Shown: positions 46,287 to 55,594, numbered from the stretch's first letter. The stretch: 64,000 nucleotides of DNA from Selenomonadales bacterium (GCA_029975165.1 JARKPR010000012.1:124001-188000), one strand, 5' to 3'. The notes: generated by a model not told the origin, from the letters alone. A program made the numbers and translations.

Positions 46287-47945
46287 TTAAATCTCCATGA
46301 TGATCGGCAGGATCATCGGCCGCCGCCGCGTCCGCTCGTAGAGGAACTTGCCGAGGGCGTCGCGGACGCCGCTCTTGATGGAGGCCCATTCCGTGACGTT
46401 TTCCGTCTCGAATTTCTCCAGCGCCTGCTTGACCTTCTCGCGGGCCTCGTCCATCAGCTGCTCGGACTCGCGCACATACACGAAGCCGCGGGAGACGATA
46501 TCGGGGCCGGACACCACGCAGCCGCGCTGCTTATCCATGGTCACGACCACGATGAGGATGCCTTCCTGGGAAAGCTGCCGCCGGTCGCGGAGAACGATGT
46601 TGCCCACATCCCCCACCCCGAGGCCGTCCACCAGCACCTTGCCGGCGGTCACCTTGCCGTTCACCACCCCTTTGTCGGCGGTGAACTCCAGCACCTGGCC
46701 ATTTTCGGCCACGAAGATGTGGTCCCGTGCCATGCCGAGATCCTGGGCGATCTTGGCGTGCTTGACGAGATGGCGGAATTCGCCGTGGACGGGGATGAAG
46801 AACTTCGGCCGCAGCAGGTTGTGCATCAGCTTAAGCTCTTCCTGGCTGGCATGGCCGGAGACGTGGATGCCGTAAGCGGCCTCGTAGATCACGTCCGCGC
46901 CCTGGCGCAGCAGGAAATCGATTGTGCGCGACACCATCTTCTCGTTGCCGGGAATGGGCGTGGCCGAGATGATGATCGTGTCGCCGGGCACGATATCGAC
47001 CTTCTTGTGGTCGGACATCGCCATGCGGCTGAGGGCCGACATCGGCTCGCCCTGGCTGCCGGTCGTCATGATGACGATCTGCGACGCCGGATAGTTGTTG
47101 ATCTCGTCGATATCGATCAGCACCCCCTCGGGGGCGCTTAAATAACCGAGCTCGAAAGCGATGTTGGCGACGTTCACCATGCTGCGGCCGAGGATGGCCA
47201 CCTTGCGCTTGAACTTGCAGGCCGTGTCGATGGCCTGCTGGATGCGGTGGACGTTGGAAGAGAACGTGGCGATGATGATGCGGTCGCGAGCCTTGCGGAA
47301 AGCATCGTCGAACGTCGCCCCCACCATCCGCTCGCTGGCCGTGTAGCCGGGCCGCTCGGCATTCGTGCTGTCGGCCAGCATCACCAGGACGCCCTGGTCG
47401 CCCAGCTCCGCGAAACGATGGAAGTCGGTCACCCGGCCGTCGACCGGCGTCTGGTCGATTTTGAAGTCCCCCGTATGGACAACGGTGCCCACCGGGGTTT
47501 TGATCGACAAACCCACGGCATCGGGGATGCTGTGGCTGACCTTGATGAACCCGACCTTGAAACAGCCGACCTGGATCTGGTCACCGGGCTTGACGGCGTT
47601 CAGCATACTGTTGGAAACGCCGTTCTCCTTCAGGCGGCCCTCCAGTATGCCCAGGGTCAGGGGCGTGCCATAGACAGGCAGCATGAGCTGCTTGAGGACA
47701 TACGGCAAGGCGCCGATATGGTCCTCGTGGCCGTGGGTCAGGACGATTGCCCGGACAAGGTCGCGGTTATCGAGCAGATACGTGATATCCGGGATAACCA
47801 GATCGATGCCGAGCATATCATCCTCGGGGAAGGACAAGCCGGCGTCGATAACAAGAATATCGTTGCCGTAACGGACGGCCGTCATATTCTTGCCGATCTC
47901 CCCCAGTCCTCCCAGCGGGATGATTTGCAGTTTTCCTTTAGACAA
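46287..47945 (-). CDS. rnj: Ribonuclease J
   Basis: 552 residues. Metallo-beta-lactamase motif LTHGHEDHIGAL, beta-CASP domain (DSTNAERPGYTASE) and C-terminal dimer domain. 5'-3' exo/endoribonuclease of mRNA decay and rRNA maturation. TTG start (M-S-K-G-K-L-Q) with GGAGGTG upstream; the ATG-type start six codons earlier would use the Shine-Dalgarno itself. Confidence 0.95.
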   Translation of the reverse strand: MSKGKLQIIPLGGLGEIGKNMTAVRYGNDILVIDAGLSFPEDDMLGIDLVIPDITYLLDNRDLVRAIVLTHGHEDHIGALPYVLKQLMLPVYGTPLTLGILEGRLKENGVSNSMLNAVKPGDQIQVGCFKVGFIKVSHSIPDAVGLSIKTPVGTVVHTGDFKIDQTPVDGRVTDFHRFAELGDQGVLVMLADSTNAERPGYTASERMVGATFDDAFRKARDRIIIATFSSNVHRIQQAIDTACKFKRKVAILGRSMVNVANIAFELGYLSAPEGVLIDIDEINNYPASQIVIMTTGSQGEPMSALSRMAMSDHKKVDIVPGDTIIISATPIPGNEKMVSRTIDFLLRQGADVIYEAAYGIHVSGHASQEELKLMHNLLRPKFFIPVHGEFRHLVKHAKIAQDLGMARDHIFVAENGQVLEFTADKGVVNGKVTAGKVLVDGLGVGDVGNIVLRDRRQLSQEGILIVVVTMDKQRGCVVSGPDIVSRGFVYVRESEQLMDEAREKVKQALEKFETENVTEWASIKSGVRDALGKFLYERTRRRPMILPIIMEI

Positions 47946-48063
47946 TAAGAAATACACCTCCACGCCGGCTCGGGCCGGCGATCATAATAGTTATGGGATT
48001 AGCCGCGCTCAATCTCGATACAAAAAAAAGAAACCATACGACCGCTCCGTTCACTTCTAACCC

Positions 48064-48092
48064 ATTATAACCTAAATCATGCCTGTAAGCAA
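48064..48092 (-). promoter_or_regulatory. Promoter of the RNase J gene
   Basis: Minus strand TTGCTT, 17 bases, TATAAT. It lies about 120 bases before the RNase J start; nothing else is seen in that intergenic stretch. Confidence 0.65.
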
Positions 48093-48159
48093 GGACTTTA
48101 CGCTAGTATGCGCAGTTAACCGTCAGGAATACCATACAGTGTCGGCCGGCGGCAAAAAC

Positions 48160-48190
48160 GAAAAGCCCGCTCGCTTGAGCGGGCTTCAAA
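48160..48190 (-). terminator. Terminator of the dapB-asd-dapG-dapA operon
   Basis: Minus-strand AAGCCCGCTC-AAGC-GAGCGGGCTT hairpin followed by TTCG. Confidence 0.8.
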
Positions 48191-48194
48191 ACGC

Positions 48195-49076
48195 TTACAG
48201 TACTTTCAGGTCTTCCATGGCCTTCCGGAGCTGAGCCGTCTCGGCCTCCGTCGCCGCGATGAGCGGCTGGCGCAGCGGCCCGCAGTCCAGGCCGGCGAGG
48301 TTGCAGGCCGTCTTGATCGGGATGGGGTTGGTCGTCACGAAGATGACCTTGAAGAACGGCATCAGTTCGAGATGGATATCGCGGGCCGTGGCGACATCGC
48401 CGGCGAAATAGGCTGCAATCATCTCCTGCATGCGGTTGCCGACGATGTGGCCGGCCACGCTGACGATGCCGACGCCGCCGACCGCCAGGATGGGCAGCGT
48501 CAGGCTGTCGTCGCCGCTGTAGACCATGAAATCGGCGGGCGTCGCGCGGACGATCTCCGAAACCTGGTCAAGGTTGCCGCTCGACTCCTTGACAGCGACG
48601 ATGTTCTTGATCTGCGCCAGGCGGGCGATGGTCGCCGGCGCGATATTCGAAGCCGTACGGCCGGGCACGTTGTAGACGATGAGCGGCAGGGCGGTGTTGT
48701 CGGCGATCGCCTTGAAATGCTGGTAGAAGCCTTCCTGCGGCGGCTTGTTGTAGTAAGGGCCGACGACCAGCGAACCGTGGACGCCGAGCTTTTCGGCCTC
48801 CTGGGTCAGGGCGATCGAAGCGCGGGTGTCGTTCGAGCCGGTGCCGGCGATGACCGTAGCCTTGTCGCCGACCGCGTCGAGCACGGCCGCGAACAGCTCG
48901 AGCTTCTCCTCCTTGCTCATGGTGGCCGCTTCGCCGGTGCTGCCGGCGACGACGAGGCCGTCCGAACCGTTGGCCACAAGGTGTTTGGCGAGCTTGGCCG
49001 CTCCCTGGTAGTTGACGCTCAGGTCGTCGTTGAACGGGGTCACCATCGCGGTGAGAATGCGACCGAAAGTTTTCAC
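48195..49076 (-). CDS. dapA: 4-hydroxy-tetrahydrodipicolinate synthase
   Basis: 293 residues, (beta/alpha)8 barrel. Schiff-base Lys in IVAVKESSGN and Tyr in VYNVPGRT; GSTGEAATMS loop intact. Condenses pyruvate with aspartate semialdehyde, the first lysine-branch step. GTG start with GGGGAGG five bases upstream; last gene of the operon. Confidence 0.96.
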   Translation of the reverse strand: MKTFGRILTAMVTPFNDDLSVNYQGAAKLAKHLVANGSDGLVVAGSTGEAATMSKEEKLELFAAVLDAVGDKATVIAGTGSNDTRASIALTQEAEKLGVHGSLVVGPYYNKPPQEGFYQHFKAIADNTALPLIVYNVPGRTASNIAPATIARLAQIKNIVAVKESSGNLDQVSEIVRATPADFMVYSGDDSLTLPILAVGGVGIVSVAGHIVGNRMQEMIAAYFAGDVATARDIHLELMPFFKVIFVTTNPIPIKTACNLAGLDCGPLRQPLIAATEAETAQLRKAMEDLKVL

Positions 49077-49187
49077 ATTATCCTCTCCCTTCACGGTTAT
49101 AATGCCGGCTTGCGCCTCGCCGCGGCGAAAGCCCGGTGTTTGCGGAGCTGGCGGCCCACATCGGTTCCCGCCCGGCCGGCGGCCATA

Positions 49188-50408
49188 TCAGTCGGCGAGG
49201 GCGAACTTGGCGTGGAGGGCCTTGACCGCCTGCTCCACGTCCGCTTTCTTCACCAGCACGGAGATCGACGTGTGGGAATCGACCGTCTGCAAGATGGGGA
49301 TATTGTGCGCCGACAGCGCTTCGACGAAATTGGCCATCACGCCGGGCACCTCATGGATCCCCCCGCCCACCACCGACACCTTGGCACAGTCGTGGCGTGC
49401 CTCGGCGTCGTAGCCCAGCTTCTTCAGCCTGGCGGCGGCCTTGTCGGCCACGTCCTCGGCGACGGTGAACATCACCTGGCCGGGATGGACGTTGATGAGG
49501 TCGATGCTGATCTTGTTGTCGGCCAGGGCGCGGAAAATCTTATGGCTGTCGGTGGGCGTGGCGTCCGGGTCGAGGGCCACCCTGATCTGGACGATGTTGG
49601 CCAGGTAAGTGACGCCGGTGGCGATGCGGTCGGCGACGGCGTTGACCGCCGGCCCCTCCTTGGTTACGTTGGTTATCAGCGTGCCGGCGGCGTCGGAGAA
49701 GGTCGACTTCACCACCAGGGGTATATTCTTCTGCATGGCGATCTCCACCGCACGGGGATGGATGACCTTCGCCCCCTGATGGGCGAGCTGGGAAACCTCG
49801 CTGTAGCTGACGATATCGAGAATCTTCGCCGTCGGGACGATGCGGGGATCGGCGGTCATGATGCCGTCCACGTCGGTATAAATCTCAATCACCTCGGCGC
49901 CGAGGGCGGCGCCGAGGGCGGCGGCCGTCGTATCGCTGCCGCCGCGGCCGAGGGTAGTGAACTCGCCGTCGGCGGTCGTGCCCTGGAAGCCGCACACTAC
50001 CGGCGTCTTGCCCATCTTAAGCAGGTTCACGATCCGCGACGGATCGACCTTCATGATCCGTGCGTTGTTGAAATTGGCGTCGGTCGTGATGCCCGCCTGG
50101 CCGCCGGTCAGCATGACCGCGTCAACATCGGCGGCCTGCAGCACCCCCGTCATGACCACGGCGGAGATGATCTCGCCGCAGTACATAACCTGGTCGAGCT
50201 CACGGGCGGCGATGCCGCCGTAGGCGGTCCTGGCCAGGTCGAGAAGGGTATCGGTGGCGTACGCGTCGCCCCGCCGCCCCATTGCCGACACGACCACCAC
50301 CGGCGTATAGCCCTGGTCGCGGGCCTGGCCGATCTTGTCCACGACCAGCGACCTTACCTCCGGGGAGGCCACCGACGTGCCGCCGAATTTTTGGATGATG
50401 ATACGCAT
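49188..50408 (-). CDS. dapG: Aspartate kinase
   Basis: 406 residues. Opens IIIQKFGGTSVASPEVR; kinase core has GFQGTTADGEFTTLGRGGSDTTA. Two ACT domains at the C-terminus should bind lysine or diaminopimelate as feedback inhibitors. It makes aspartyl phosphate for Asd. GAGGTG upstream of the ATG. Confidence 0.95.
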   Translation of the reverse strand: MRIIIQKFGGTSVASPEVRSLVVDKIGQARDQGYTPVVVVSAMGRRGDAYATDTLLDLARTAYGGIAARELDQVMYCGEIISAVVMTGVLQAADVDAVMLTGGQAGITTDANFNNARIMKVDPSRIVNLLKMGKTPVVCGFQGTTADGEFTTLGRGGSDTTAAALGAALGAEVIEIYTDVDGIMTADPRIVPTAKILDIVSYSEVSQLAHQGAKVIHPRAVEIAMQKNIPLVVKSTFSDAAGTLITNVTKEGPAVNAVADRIATGVTYLANIVQIRVALDPDATPTDSHKIFRALADNKISIDLINVHPGQVMFTVAEDVADKAAARLKKLGYDAEARHDCAKVSVVGGGIHEVPGVMANFVEALSAHNIPILQTVDSHTSISVLVKKADVEQAVKALHAKFALAD

Positions 50409-50417
50409 GCTTACACC

Positions 50418-51449
50418 TCAAATAAGATTATGTTCGATCATATACTCGGCGATCTGCAGGGCGTTGAGCGCCGCCCCCTTGCGGATCTGGTCGCCCACCA
50501 CCCACAGATTGAGGCCGTGGGGCACCGTTTTGTCCTCGCGGATGCGGCCGACGAAGACCTCGTCCTTGCCGGACGTGAACAGCGGCATGGGATACACCTG
50601 CTTGGCCGGCTCGTCTTCCACTACGACGCCCGGGAACGCGGCCAGCAACTTCTTCGCCTCGGCCGCCGGCAGTGGCCCGGCCAGCTCGATGTTGACCGCC
50701 TCGGAATGGCTGCGGTAGACGGGAACGCGGATGGTCGTGGCCGTCACGGCGATGTTCGCGTCGCCCATTATCTTCTGGGTCTCGCCGACCATCTTCATCT
50801 CTTCCTTCGTATAGCCGTCCTCCAGGAAGACGTCGATCTGGGGAAGCAGGTTGAACGCGATCTGGTAGTGGACAGGCAGGCCGGCGCTGGGCAGGATATT
50901 GGCCGCGGCCGGCTGGCCGGCGGCAATGGCCCGCACCTGGCTGTCAAGCTCGTCGATGGCCTCCTTGCCGGCCCCCGACACCGCCTGGTACGTCGACACC
51001 ACCACCCGCTTGATCTTCACCGCGTCGTAGATCGGCTTTAGGGCCATCACCATGATGATCGTCGAACAGTTCGGGTTGGCGATGATCCCCTTGTGGCCCT
51101 TGATCGCCTCCGGATTGACCTCCGGCACCACCAGCGGCACATCCGGGTCCATGCGGAAGGCGCTCGAATTGTCGATAACGACCGCGCCGCGCTTGACCGC
51201 TTCCGGGGCGAACGTCTTGCTGGCGGCACCGCCGGCGAACAGGGCGATCTCCACATCTTTAAAAGAATCGGGGACGGCTTCCTCCACCGTGTAAGTCTGC
51301 CCGAGGAACTCGACCTTCTTGCCGGCCGACCGTTCCGAGGCCAGCAATTTGAGGTTCTGGAAAGGGAAATTCCGTTCGGCGATAAGCTGCAGGAACTCCT
51401 GGCCGACGGCTCCCGTGGCGCCGAGGATGGCCGTATTGTATTTGCGCAT
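50418..51449 (-). CDS. asd: Aspartate-semialdehyde dehydrogenase
   Basis: 343 residues. NADP site GATGAVGQEFL, catalytic Cys in ANPNCSTII, and histidine near QVYPMP / YRSHSEAV. Reduces aspartyl phosphate. Start ATG with GGGGG seven bases upstream. Confidence 0.96.
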   Translation of the reverse strand: MRKYNTAILGATGAVGQEFLQLIAERNFPFQNLKLLASERSAGKKVEFLGQTYTVEEAVPDSFKDVEIALFAGGAASKTFAPEAVKRGAVVIDNSSAFRMDPDVPLVVPEVNPEAIKGHKGIIANPNCSTIIMVMALKPIYDAVKIKRVVVSTYQAVSGAGKEAIDELDSQVRAIAAGQPAAANILPSAGLPVHYQIAFNLLPQIDVFLEDGYTKEEMKMVGETQKIMGDANIAVTATTIRVPVYRSHSEAVNIELAGPLPAAEAKKLLAAFPGVVVEDEPAKQVYPMPLFTSGKDEVFVGRIREDKTVPHGLNLWVVGDQIRKGAALNALQIAEYMIEHNLI

Positions 51450-51475
51450 GTTAGTAACCCCCATGAATGCTTAAA

Positions 51476-52270
51476 TTATGCCATGAGATTTTCCAGGCCG
51501 CAGACCAGGCCGTCCACGGTCAACACCTTTTTGCAGGCCAGCAATACGCCGGGCATGAACGACTCGCGCGAAATCGAATCGTGGCGGATGGTCAGCGTCT
51601 GGCCGAGGCCGCCGAACAGCACCTCCTGGTGGGCCATCAGGCCCGGCAGGCGGACGCTGTGCAGGCGGATGCCGGCCAGGTCGCCGCCGCGCGCCCCGCT
51701 CAGCTTCTCCTCCTCCTTGGGGTGCCCCTGCTTGAACGAACCGCGTTTGGCGGCGATAATTTCGGCGGTGCGGATGGCAGTACCGGACGGGGCGTCCAGC
51801 TTCTGGTCGTGATGGAGCTCGATTATCTCCACGGTGGGGAAATACTTGGCCGCCAGCTCGGAAAGCTGCATCATCAGCACGGCGCCGACCGAAAAATTGG
51901 GGGCGATCACGGCGTTCCCCCGGTGCTGCTTGCACAGGCCGCGGACCTCCTCCACGTCGGCGGCCGACAGGCCGGTCGTGCCGACGACCGGGCAGACGCC
52001 GCTGGCGATGGCGGTGCGGATGTTGCCCATTACCGCCGCCGGGGCCGTGAAGTCGACCATAACCTGCGGCTTAGTCTCGGCGATGACCGTCGCCAGCTCG
52101 TTGCCGACGACCACGCCTATCCTCCCCACGCCGATCAGTTCACCCACATCAGCGAAATCGGACTTGACGTCCACGGCGCCGACGACGCTGAGCTGGTCGT
52201 CCCTATGTACGGCTCTGAGCACCTCGCGGCCCATCTTGCCGTACGCGCCGCACACCATGACCCTTATCAT
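51476..52270 (-). CDS. dapB: 4-hydroxy-tetrahydrodipicolinate reductase
   Basis: 264 residues. NAD(P) site VMVCGAYGKMGREV, substrate loop ELHHDQKLDAPSGTA with catalytic His and Lys. First gene after the lysine riboswitch. GGGAGGTGAG before the ATG; the terminator hairpin just upstream can also hide this site. Confidence 0.95.
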   Translation of the reverse strand: MIRVMVCGAYGKMGREVLRAVHRDDQLSVVGAVDVKSDFADVGELIGVGRIGVVVGNELATVIAETKPQVMVDFTAPAAVMGNIRTAIASGVCPVVGTTGLSAADVEEVRGLCKQHRGNAVIAPNFSVGAVLMMQLSELAAKYFPTVEIIELHHDQKLDAPSGTAIRTAEIIAAKRGSFKQGHPKEEEKLSGARGGDLAGIRLHSVRLPGLMAHQEVLFGGLGQTLTIRHDSISRESFMPGVLLACKKVLTVDGLVCGLENLMA

Positions 52271-52283
52271 TGTCTCTCACCTC

Positions 52284-52327
52284 CCGAAAAATATGAGCAG
52301 CCGGCGAGCGTATCTCACCGGCTGCCT
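52284..52327 (-). terminator. Riboswitch-controlled terminator before dapB
   Basis: Minus-strand GCAGCCGGTGAG-ATA-CGCTCGCCGGCTGC hairpin followed by TCATATTTTTC. It lies between the lysine aptamer and the dapB ribosome-binding site. Confidence 0.75.
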
Positions 52328-52399
52328 GTTTGTTCGGCAGCGTCGAAGGAAAAGGAAAAACGACACGTCTTTCCCGTCTCCCCGAAGAGATAGCGCTCC

Positions 52400-52560
52400 A
52401 CCAAAGCATGCTTTGGCGACAGTCTTGCACCTGTTCGATGCAAGCCCAGTGGAAAAGCGTGGCGGCATTTTCCACTTCGGCGGACAACCCTTTTCTTTCA
52501 GATCATCGACACCACTCTGCCCTGAAAGTACTCTTGTTGCCCGCGCCTCTAACTCCCTGC
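52400..52560 (-). promoter_or_regulatory. Lysine riboswitch (L box)
   Basis: Minus-strand RNA contains the lysine-aptamer landmarks in order: GAGGCGCGGGC, ACAAGAGTA, the GGGTTGTCCGCCGAAGTGG core, then CACTGGGCTTGCATCG and GCAAGACTGTCGCC. High lysine should favour the terminator downstream and shut off dapB-asd-dapG-dapA. Confidence 0.85.
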
Positions 52561-52585
52561 GCAGGATTCTGTTTATTTTACGTAC

Positions 52586-52615
52586 ATTGTATAATAATGG
52601 TTCCGCCACTGTCAA
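52586..52615 (-). promoter_or_regulatory. Promoter of the lysine operon
   Basis: Minus strand TTGACA, 18 bases, TACAAT, just upstream of the riboswitch aptamer. Confidence 0.75.
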
Positions 52616-52663
52616 CGCTTTTCGCAGAAAACTTTTCCGCCGCGGAGGCTTGTCGCCCCGCCG

Positions 52664-53326
52664 TCAGCTGCCTTTCTGCCGGCTCTGCGTGCTGTGGCTC
52701 TCCACATCCCTGGCGCCGTTCTGGCGCAGGATCTGCGCAGCCTGGTCGACCTTCTGGCCGGTGGTGTTGATGATCGCCAGGACGCCGCCCTGGGCCACCT
52801 CCTGCTCATAGCGCTGGCTGGCTTCGGCCGGGATGCCCCAGTCGATCAGCCCGCCCGCCACCCCGCCGGCCACCGCCCCGCCGAGGGCGGCCGCGATCGG
52901 TCCGGCGGCAATGATCGGCCCGATGCCGGGGATGGCCAGGGCGCCGGCGCCGAGAATGAGGCCGCCAATGCCGCCCAGCGTGCCGCCGGTGAGCGCGCCG
53001 TCAGTGATGTCGTCCTCGACATACCCGTCGCCCTTGTCTCCCTGGCCGCCTTTCTTGGCGACGATATTGATCTCCTCGGTCGTGAAGCCCTGCCGGCGGA
53101 GGGCGTTGATGGCCTGCTCGGCCTGGCGCTTGTCGGCGAACACGCCGATTACCGCCTTGGCCTGGCTGCCCGCCCCCTGCTGGGTGCCGGCCATCTGGCC
53201 GGCCTGCTGGCCGCTCTGCTGGCCGCTGCCGGTCATCATGCCGCTGGAGTAGCCGCTGACAACGGTTTGGTTGGAAGCTTGTCCCTGGGTCTGGCTGCCG
53301 GTCTGGTTGCTGTTCTGATTGGCCAT
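52664..53326 (-). CDS. General stress protein 17M-like
   Basis: 220 residues. N-terminal Gln/Ser/Gly-rich disordered stretch, then a ferredoxin-like unit (KAVIGVFADKRQAEQAINALRRQ), a Gly-rich hydrophobic block (GGTLGGIGGLILGAGALAIPG) and a closing unit. This is the GsiB/YflT (17M) stress family plan. GGAGG before the ATG. Confidence 0.75.
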   Translation of the reverse strand: MANQNSNQTGSQTQGQASNQTVVSGYSSGMMTGSGQQSGQQAGQMAGTQQGAGSQAKAVIGVFADKRQAEQAINALRRQGFTTEEINIVAKKGGQGDKGDGYVEDDITDGALTGGTLGGIGGLILGAGALAIPGIGPIIAAGPIAAALGGAVAGGVAGGLIDWGIPAEASQRYEQEVAQGGVLAIINTTGQKVDQAAQILRQNGARDVESHSTQSRQKGS

Positions 53327-53405
53327 GGGTCCGATTCCTCCTAACATTAAATGACATTACTGGACATTCAATGTTAGTCTGTCCCGGACCGGCGCCGCTA
53401 TACGG

Positions 53406-53690
53406 CTAATCGTCGTCGCCGCGGCCGAAGACCGGATGCATCCGCTCATAAGCGTTGTTGAGATCGACGATGACCACCTCGTCGCCGATGCGGCGGATGG
53501 TCTGCCACGGCACCGTCTGGGTGCGATCCCCGCCCATCAGCGCCGTCAGCACCCCCCGCTTCGGCAGCAGCAGGGCGTTGATCCGTCCCGTGCGCGCCTC
53601 GAACAGCAGGTCGCAGTCCTCGATATACCCCAGCCGCGCCCCGTCGCCGAGATTGATCACTTCCTTGCCCGTAAAATCGCTGAGCCGCAT
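53406..53690 (-). CDS. ymxH: YlmC/YmxH-family PRC-barrel sporulation protein
   Basis: 94 residues, one PRC barrel (RLSDFTGKEVINLGDGARLG, YIEDCDLLFE, VPWQTIRRIGDEVVIVDL). ymxH lies between mlpA and the dap genes in Bacillus as here. AGGTG six bases before the ATG. Small sporulation protein of unclear role. Confidence 0.85.
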   Translation of the reverse strand: MRLSDFTGKEVINLGDGARLGYIEDCDLLFEARTGRINALLLPKRGVLTALMGGDRTQTVPWQTIRRIGDEVVIVDLNNAYERMHPVFGRGDDD

Positions 53691-53699
53691 CGCCGTCAC

Positions 53700-54017
53700 C
53701 TACCTGTGAAAAATTTTATACGCCAAGCGCGTGAACACCGGCTGGACGATCGCCAGGACGATGGCCGTTACCGCCAGCGGATCGACGCCGACGGCCATCA
53801 GCGTCACCTTGTCCGGCATATCCAGCTTCAGAAAAGACGTCAGGGCCACGATGGCCAGGTATACCCCGCCAGCCGTGGCGACAAGTTCCTGCACCGCCAG
53901 CGCCACCGGCGACGGCTTCGTCTCGACGCCGGCGACGCTATCGCGGTAGTGGCGCACCCGCAGCCACAGCGACAGGCCGATGAGGACAAGGAAAATGAGC
54001 AATAGGCCGACGACCAT
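53700..54017 (-). CDS. Small membrane protein
   Basis: 105 residues with three hydrophobic segments (VVGLLLIFLVLIGLSLWLR, ATAGGVYLAIVALTSFL, PLAVTAIVLAIVQPVFTRL). GGAGGG six bases before the ATG used. Nine bases upstream of ymxH, so one transcript. No family. Confidence 0.65.
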   Translation of the reverse strand: MVVGLLLIFLVLIGLSLWLRVRHYRDSVAGVETKPSPVALAVQELVATAGGVYLAIVALTSFLKLDMPDKVTLMAVGVDPLAVTAIVLAIVQPVFTRLAYKIFHR

Positions 54018-54198
54018 GTCCATCCCTCCTGCCAACTCTTACCATCATGGATATGCGTCCCCGCGGGCGAATATGCTTTGCGCCCCGGCGGCCGGCGCGA
54101 TAAAACTTTTCTGCCCTTTTTGCCTGCCCGGCGGAAGGAAGTCGGCAACGGTAATAAGAATATTACAACTAAAAATAACTGCGAAAGGGTGTTGGTAT

Positions 54199-54414
54199 AT
54201 GTTCGTCAGGCACGAAATCGGCTACGCCACGAAACGGGGCGGCCAGCTGCAGCTCATCGACGACACAGGCGGCGAGGTCCTCATTTACTTCGACTTCGCC
54301 AAGGACGCGGACGGCGCCGTCACCGGCATCAAGCCGAAGACCAAGAATCAGTCCGAGCTCGACTATCTCAACGCCAACATGACGGACATCCTCAAACAGG
54401 TGACCGCCAAATAG
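54199..54414 (+). CDS. Conserved small protein
   Basis: 71 residues. MFVRHEIGYATKRGGQLQL start, then FDFAKDADGAVTGIKPKTKN and a helical tail (YLNANMTDILKQVTAK). AAAGGGTG before the ATG. It heads a plus-strand pair with the amidase gene. Function unknown. Confidence 0.7.
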   Translation: MFVRHEIGYATKRGGQLQLIDDTGGEVLIYFDFAKDADGAVTGIKPKTKNQSELDYLNANMTDILKQVTAK

Positions 54415-54469
54415 ACCATGGGGGCTGCCGACGCGCAGCCTCTTATTACATCGCCGCGGAGGAAAAAAC

Positions 54470-55534
54470 ATGTTTAAAACAACGGCCATAACCCTGCTGC
54501 TGCTCGCGGCCCTCGTCCTCCCTGCCGCCGCCCGCGACCTTCGTCCGCTGGTAACGGCCGGCCCGCTGGGCGAATACCGCCTCGTCGAAGACGTGCGGGG
54601 CCAGTTTTGGACGCGGAGCGAATGGCAAGGCCGGCCGGCCGGGTCGCCGCCGGCGCGGTCCTTCGGGCACCTGGCCGACATCGCCGGCCGGCAGGCGGCC
54701 ATTTGGGTTGAATACGACCACGACACCGCCCGCCGGGTCGCCGTAATCCTCGACCGCCCGCTCGCCCTCCGCGACTTCGGCCGCTGCTTTCCCGGCCTGG
54801 GCGGCCGCGCCGCCGCCGCCGGCAGCCGGCTGTACATCATCCGCGGCTACCCGCGCGACGGGCTGGCAGCCGTCATCCCCGACCCCGGCGGCGACCTGCT
54901 CGCCACCTTCATCCTCGACGCCAAATACGGCGACACCAGGCCCAACACCCATTCCCTCGTCAAAGGCTTCACGCTCGCCCGGCTGACGGCGGCGGAAAAG
55001 AGGCGACTGCCGATGACCGATAAGGACGCGCCCGCGGACATCCGCGACGGCTCCTGGCGCAAAACCGACAACTTCCTCCGCTCCGGCTTGCACTTCTCCG
55101 AGCCGCTCGTCGCCCGCCGCCGCACCGACATGATCGTCGTCCACCACACCAAGCTCGCGAACATGACCGTGGCCTCCATCCACGACCTCCACCTCGGGAA
55201 CGGCTGGGCCGGTATCGGCTACCACAAGGTCATCCTTCCCGACGGCTCCGTCGCCGACGGCCGCCCCGAATACGCGGTCGGCGCCCACGCCAAAGGCGTG
55301 AACAGCCACAGCGTCGGCATCACCGTCGTCGGCGACTTCGACATCGGCCGCCCCTCGCCGGCCCAGATGGCCGCCCTCGTCGCCCTCACCGCCGACCTGG
55401 CCGGCAAGTACGGCGTCAGCGAAGCCCGGGTCGTCGGCCACCGCGACGTCTACGACGACACCACCTGCCCCGGCCGGCTGTTCCCCTGGGCCGAATTCAA
55501 ACAAACCCTCCATGAACGCCTCACCAAAAAATAA
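54470..55534 (+). CDS. Exported N-acetylmuramoyl-L-alanine amidase (PGRP/amidase_2 type)
   Basis: 354 residues. Signal peptide (FKTTAITLLLLAALVLPAAA), an N-terminal domain without a clear match (~25-205), and a C-terminal amidase_2 domain: DMIVVHHTKLANMT, GYHKVILPDGSVADGRP and VGHRDVYDDTTCPG, with zinc ligands His-His-Cys. Cleaves peptidoglycan stem peptides. GGAGG before the ATG; a bidirectional terminator follows. Confidence 0.88.
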   Translation: MFKTTAITLLLLAALVLPAAARDLRPLVTAGPLGEYRLVEDVRGQFWTRSEWQGRPAGSPPARSFGHLADIAGRQAAIWVEYDHDTARRVAVILDRPLALRDFGRCFPGLGGRAAAAGSRLYIIRGYPRDGLAAVIPDPGGDLLATFILDAKYGDTRPNTHSLVKGFTLARLTAAEKRRLPMTDKDAPADIRDGSWRKTDNFLRSGLHFSEPLVARRRTDMIVVHHTKLANMTVASIHDLHLGNGWAGIGYHKVILPDGSVADGRPEYAVGAHAKGVNSHSVGITVVGDFDIGRPSPAQMAALVALTADLAGKYGVSEARVVGHRDVYDDTTCPGRLFPWAEFKQTLHERLTKK

Positions 55535-55549
55535 CCGGCAAGCACACAA

Positions 55550-55578
55550 AAAGGGATCTGCATCCGCAGACCCCTTTC
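55550..55578. terminator. Bidirectional terminator between the amidase gene and dut
   Basis: AAAGGGATCTGC-ATCC-GCAGACCCCTTT hairpin, usable on both strands. Confidence 0.75.
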
Positions 55579-55594
55579 GCTATCAGCATCCATA

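Noticed and set aside
48372-51041. 889-codon plus-strand frame across dapA, dapG and asd
   Set aside because: Antisense shadow spanning three clear genes; composition low-complexity and His/Gly/Arg rich.
52277-52615. Minus-strand frames across the dapB leader
   Set aside because: They overlie the lysine riboswitch and its terminator; RNA structure explains the region.
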